In this document: positions 5,125 to 5,880 of the stretch, in pieces
Layout of the letters: each line of letters starts with the position of its first letter
How positions within the stretch are numbered: position 1 is the first letter of the stretch
The notes under the pieces: generated by a model
Seen by the model: the letters and a program-made list of their open reading frames with translations, nothing else
The model's database searches: none
Told to the model about the DNA's origin: nothing
Assembly: GCA_003222835.1 (NCBI GenBank)
Contig: QHXE01000256.1
Coordinates: forward strand, 1-5,880
DNA: 5,880 nucleotides
Direction of reading: 5' to 3'
Source: Acidobacteriota bacterium
GTDB taxonomy: Bacteria > Acidobacteriota > Blastocatellia > Pyrinomonadales > Pyrinomonadaceae
Translations under genes and position numbers: made by a program

Positions 5125-5880
5125 ATGCAACTGGGAATGATTGGTCTTGGCCGGATGGGCGCGAACATGGTGCGGCGGTTGATGCGTGGTGGACATGAAT
5201 GCGTCGTTTGGGATGTGAATCCTGACAACATCAAGAAACTCGCGGAGGAGGGCGCTACTGGCGGCGAGTCATTCGAAGATTTCATCGCGAAACTAAATAA
5301 GCCGCGGGTTGTTTGGATCATGGTTCCCGCCGGTGAGGCGACGGAGAAAACGGTCACTGATCTTTCCGCACGACTGGAGACTGACGACATCATCATCGAC
5401 GGCGGCAACTCTTACTTCAAAGACGACGCGCGCCGGGCACAGATGCTGCGCGAGAAAGAAATCAACTACGTCGACGTGGGAACCAGCGGCGGCGTATGGG
5501 GCCTCGAACGCGGCTACTGCATGATGATCGGCGGTCCGGAAGAAACCGTTCGCCATCTCGATCCGATCTTCAAAACTCTGGCCCCCGGCCTTGGCGAAAT
5601 CGTGCGCACTCCGGGACGCGAAAAGGTGAAGGGCACGGTCGAAGACGGTTATCTTCATTGTGGGCCGTCGGGCGCAGGACATTTCGTGAAGATGGTGCAC
5701 AACGGAATCGAGTACGGCCTGATGCAAGCGTACGCCGAAGGCTTCGACATCTTTCACAAAGCGAATTCGGAAGAACTGCCGGAAGAGATCCGTTACGACT
5801 TAGACGTCGCGGACATTGCCGAAGTCTGGCGGCGCGGCAGCGTGATCTCTTCGTGGCTGCTCGATCTGACGGCGATGGCC
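5125..5880 (+). CDS. gnd: 6-phosphogluconate dehydrogenase (decarboxylating), 3' end beyond window
   Basis: This enzyme oxidises and decarboxylates 6-phosphogluconate to ribulose-5-phosphate with reduction of NAD(P), the last oxidative step of the pentose phosphate pathway, in the cytoplasm. The window holds 252 codons with no stop. The Rossmann loop GLGRMG is at 7-12. Substrate and catalytic signatures are [14 protein letters not shown] (91-104), [21 protein letters not shown] (117-137), and [27 protein letters not shown] (180-206) with the general base K189 and the HNGIEY substrate contacts. The [16 protein letters not shown] block (233-248) is typical of the short, roughly 300-residue class, so only the last 50-80 residues should be missing. 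Asp30 at the end of the second strand (VVWDVNPD) sits where NADP-preferring enzymes have an Asn-Arg-Thr type loop. This suggests NAD preference, but it is an inference. The gene follows pgi on the same strand after 177 bases. Confidence 0.95.
   Translation, partial: MQLGMIGLGRMGANMVRRLMRGGHECVVWDVNPDNIKKLAEEGATGGESFEDFIAKLNKPRVVWIMVPAGEATEKTVTDLSARLETDDIIIDGGNSYFKDDARRAQMLREKEINYVDVGTSGGVWGLERGYCMMIGGPEETVRHLDPIFKTLAPGLGEIVRTPGREKVKGTVEDGYLHCGPSGAGHFVKMVHNGIEYGLMQAYAEGFDIFHKANSEELPEEIRYDLDVADIAEVWRRGSVISSWLLDLTAMA

Noticed and set aside
5293..5757. 154-codon minus-strand frame inside gnd
   Set aside because: It is antisense to conserved gnd sequence and explained by codon bias of that gene.

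Overview
The window looks like chromosomal DNA from a moderately GC-rich bacterium and has no obvious plasmid, phage or insertion-sequence genes. The gene set fits a soil-type bacterium. My best guess is Acidobacteriota or a nearby phylum, from three clues: a short-type 6-phosphogluconate dehydrogenase, the phosphoglucose-isomerase form normally fused to transaldolase, and palindrome-rich intergenic repeats. This is recognition from memory and no marker gene confirms it.

Layout. The left third reads on the minus strand. A gene starts at 1261 and runs off the left edge; it encodes a large unsigned protein with a zinc-metallopeptidase-type HExxHxxNxxH motif just inside the window edge. Upstream of it, also on the minus strand, is a 94-residue protein of unknown function (1396-1680). 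A divergent region of about 330 bases (1681-2014) separates these from a plus-strand metabolic block: mtnA (2015-3085, methionine salvage), a glucose-6-phosphate isomerase gene broken into two overlapping frames (3299-4947), and gnd (5125 to the right edge).

Together, pgi and gnd act on glucose-6-phosphate flow between glycolysis and the oxidative pentose phosphate pathway. mtnA recycles the methylthioribose left by polyamine or autoinducer synthesis and shares no pathway step with them. The isomerase is the C-terminal half of the usual transaldolase/isomerase fusion, here with its own start and no transaldolase beside it. It carries a one-base frame change in a G run and, about 40 bases later, what looks like an in-frame loss of roughly 25-30 codons.

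The two intergenic spaces on the right are rich in structure. The mtnA-pgi gap holds a perfect palindrome behind a consensus -35 box, three related GGAG-bearing segments, and a hairpin that pairs the pgi Shine-Dalgarno sequence with an anti-Shine-Dalgarno. The pgi-gnd gap holds two inverted copies of a CCCTCTCCC/GGGAGAGGG repeat, one of them bracketed by its own 10-base inverted repeat. I did not find a clear new multi-gene system. The metallopeptidase-like protein and the state of pgi most deserve follow-up.
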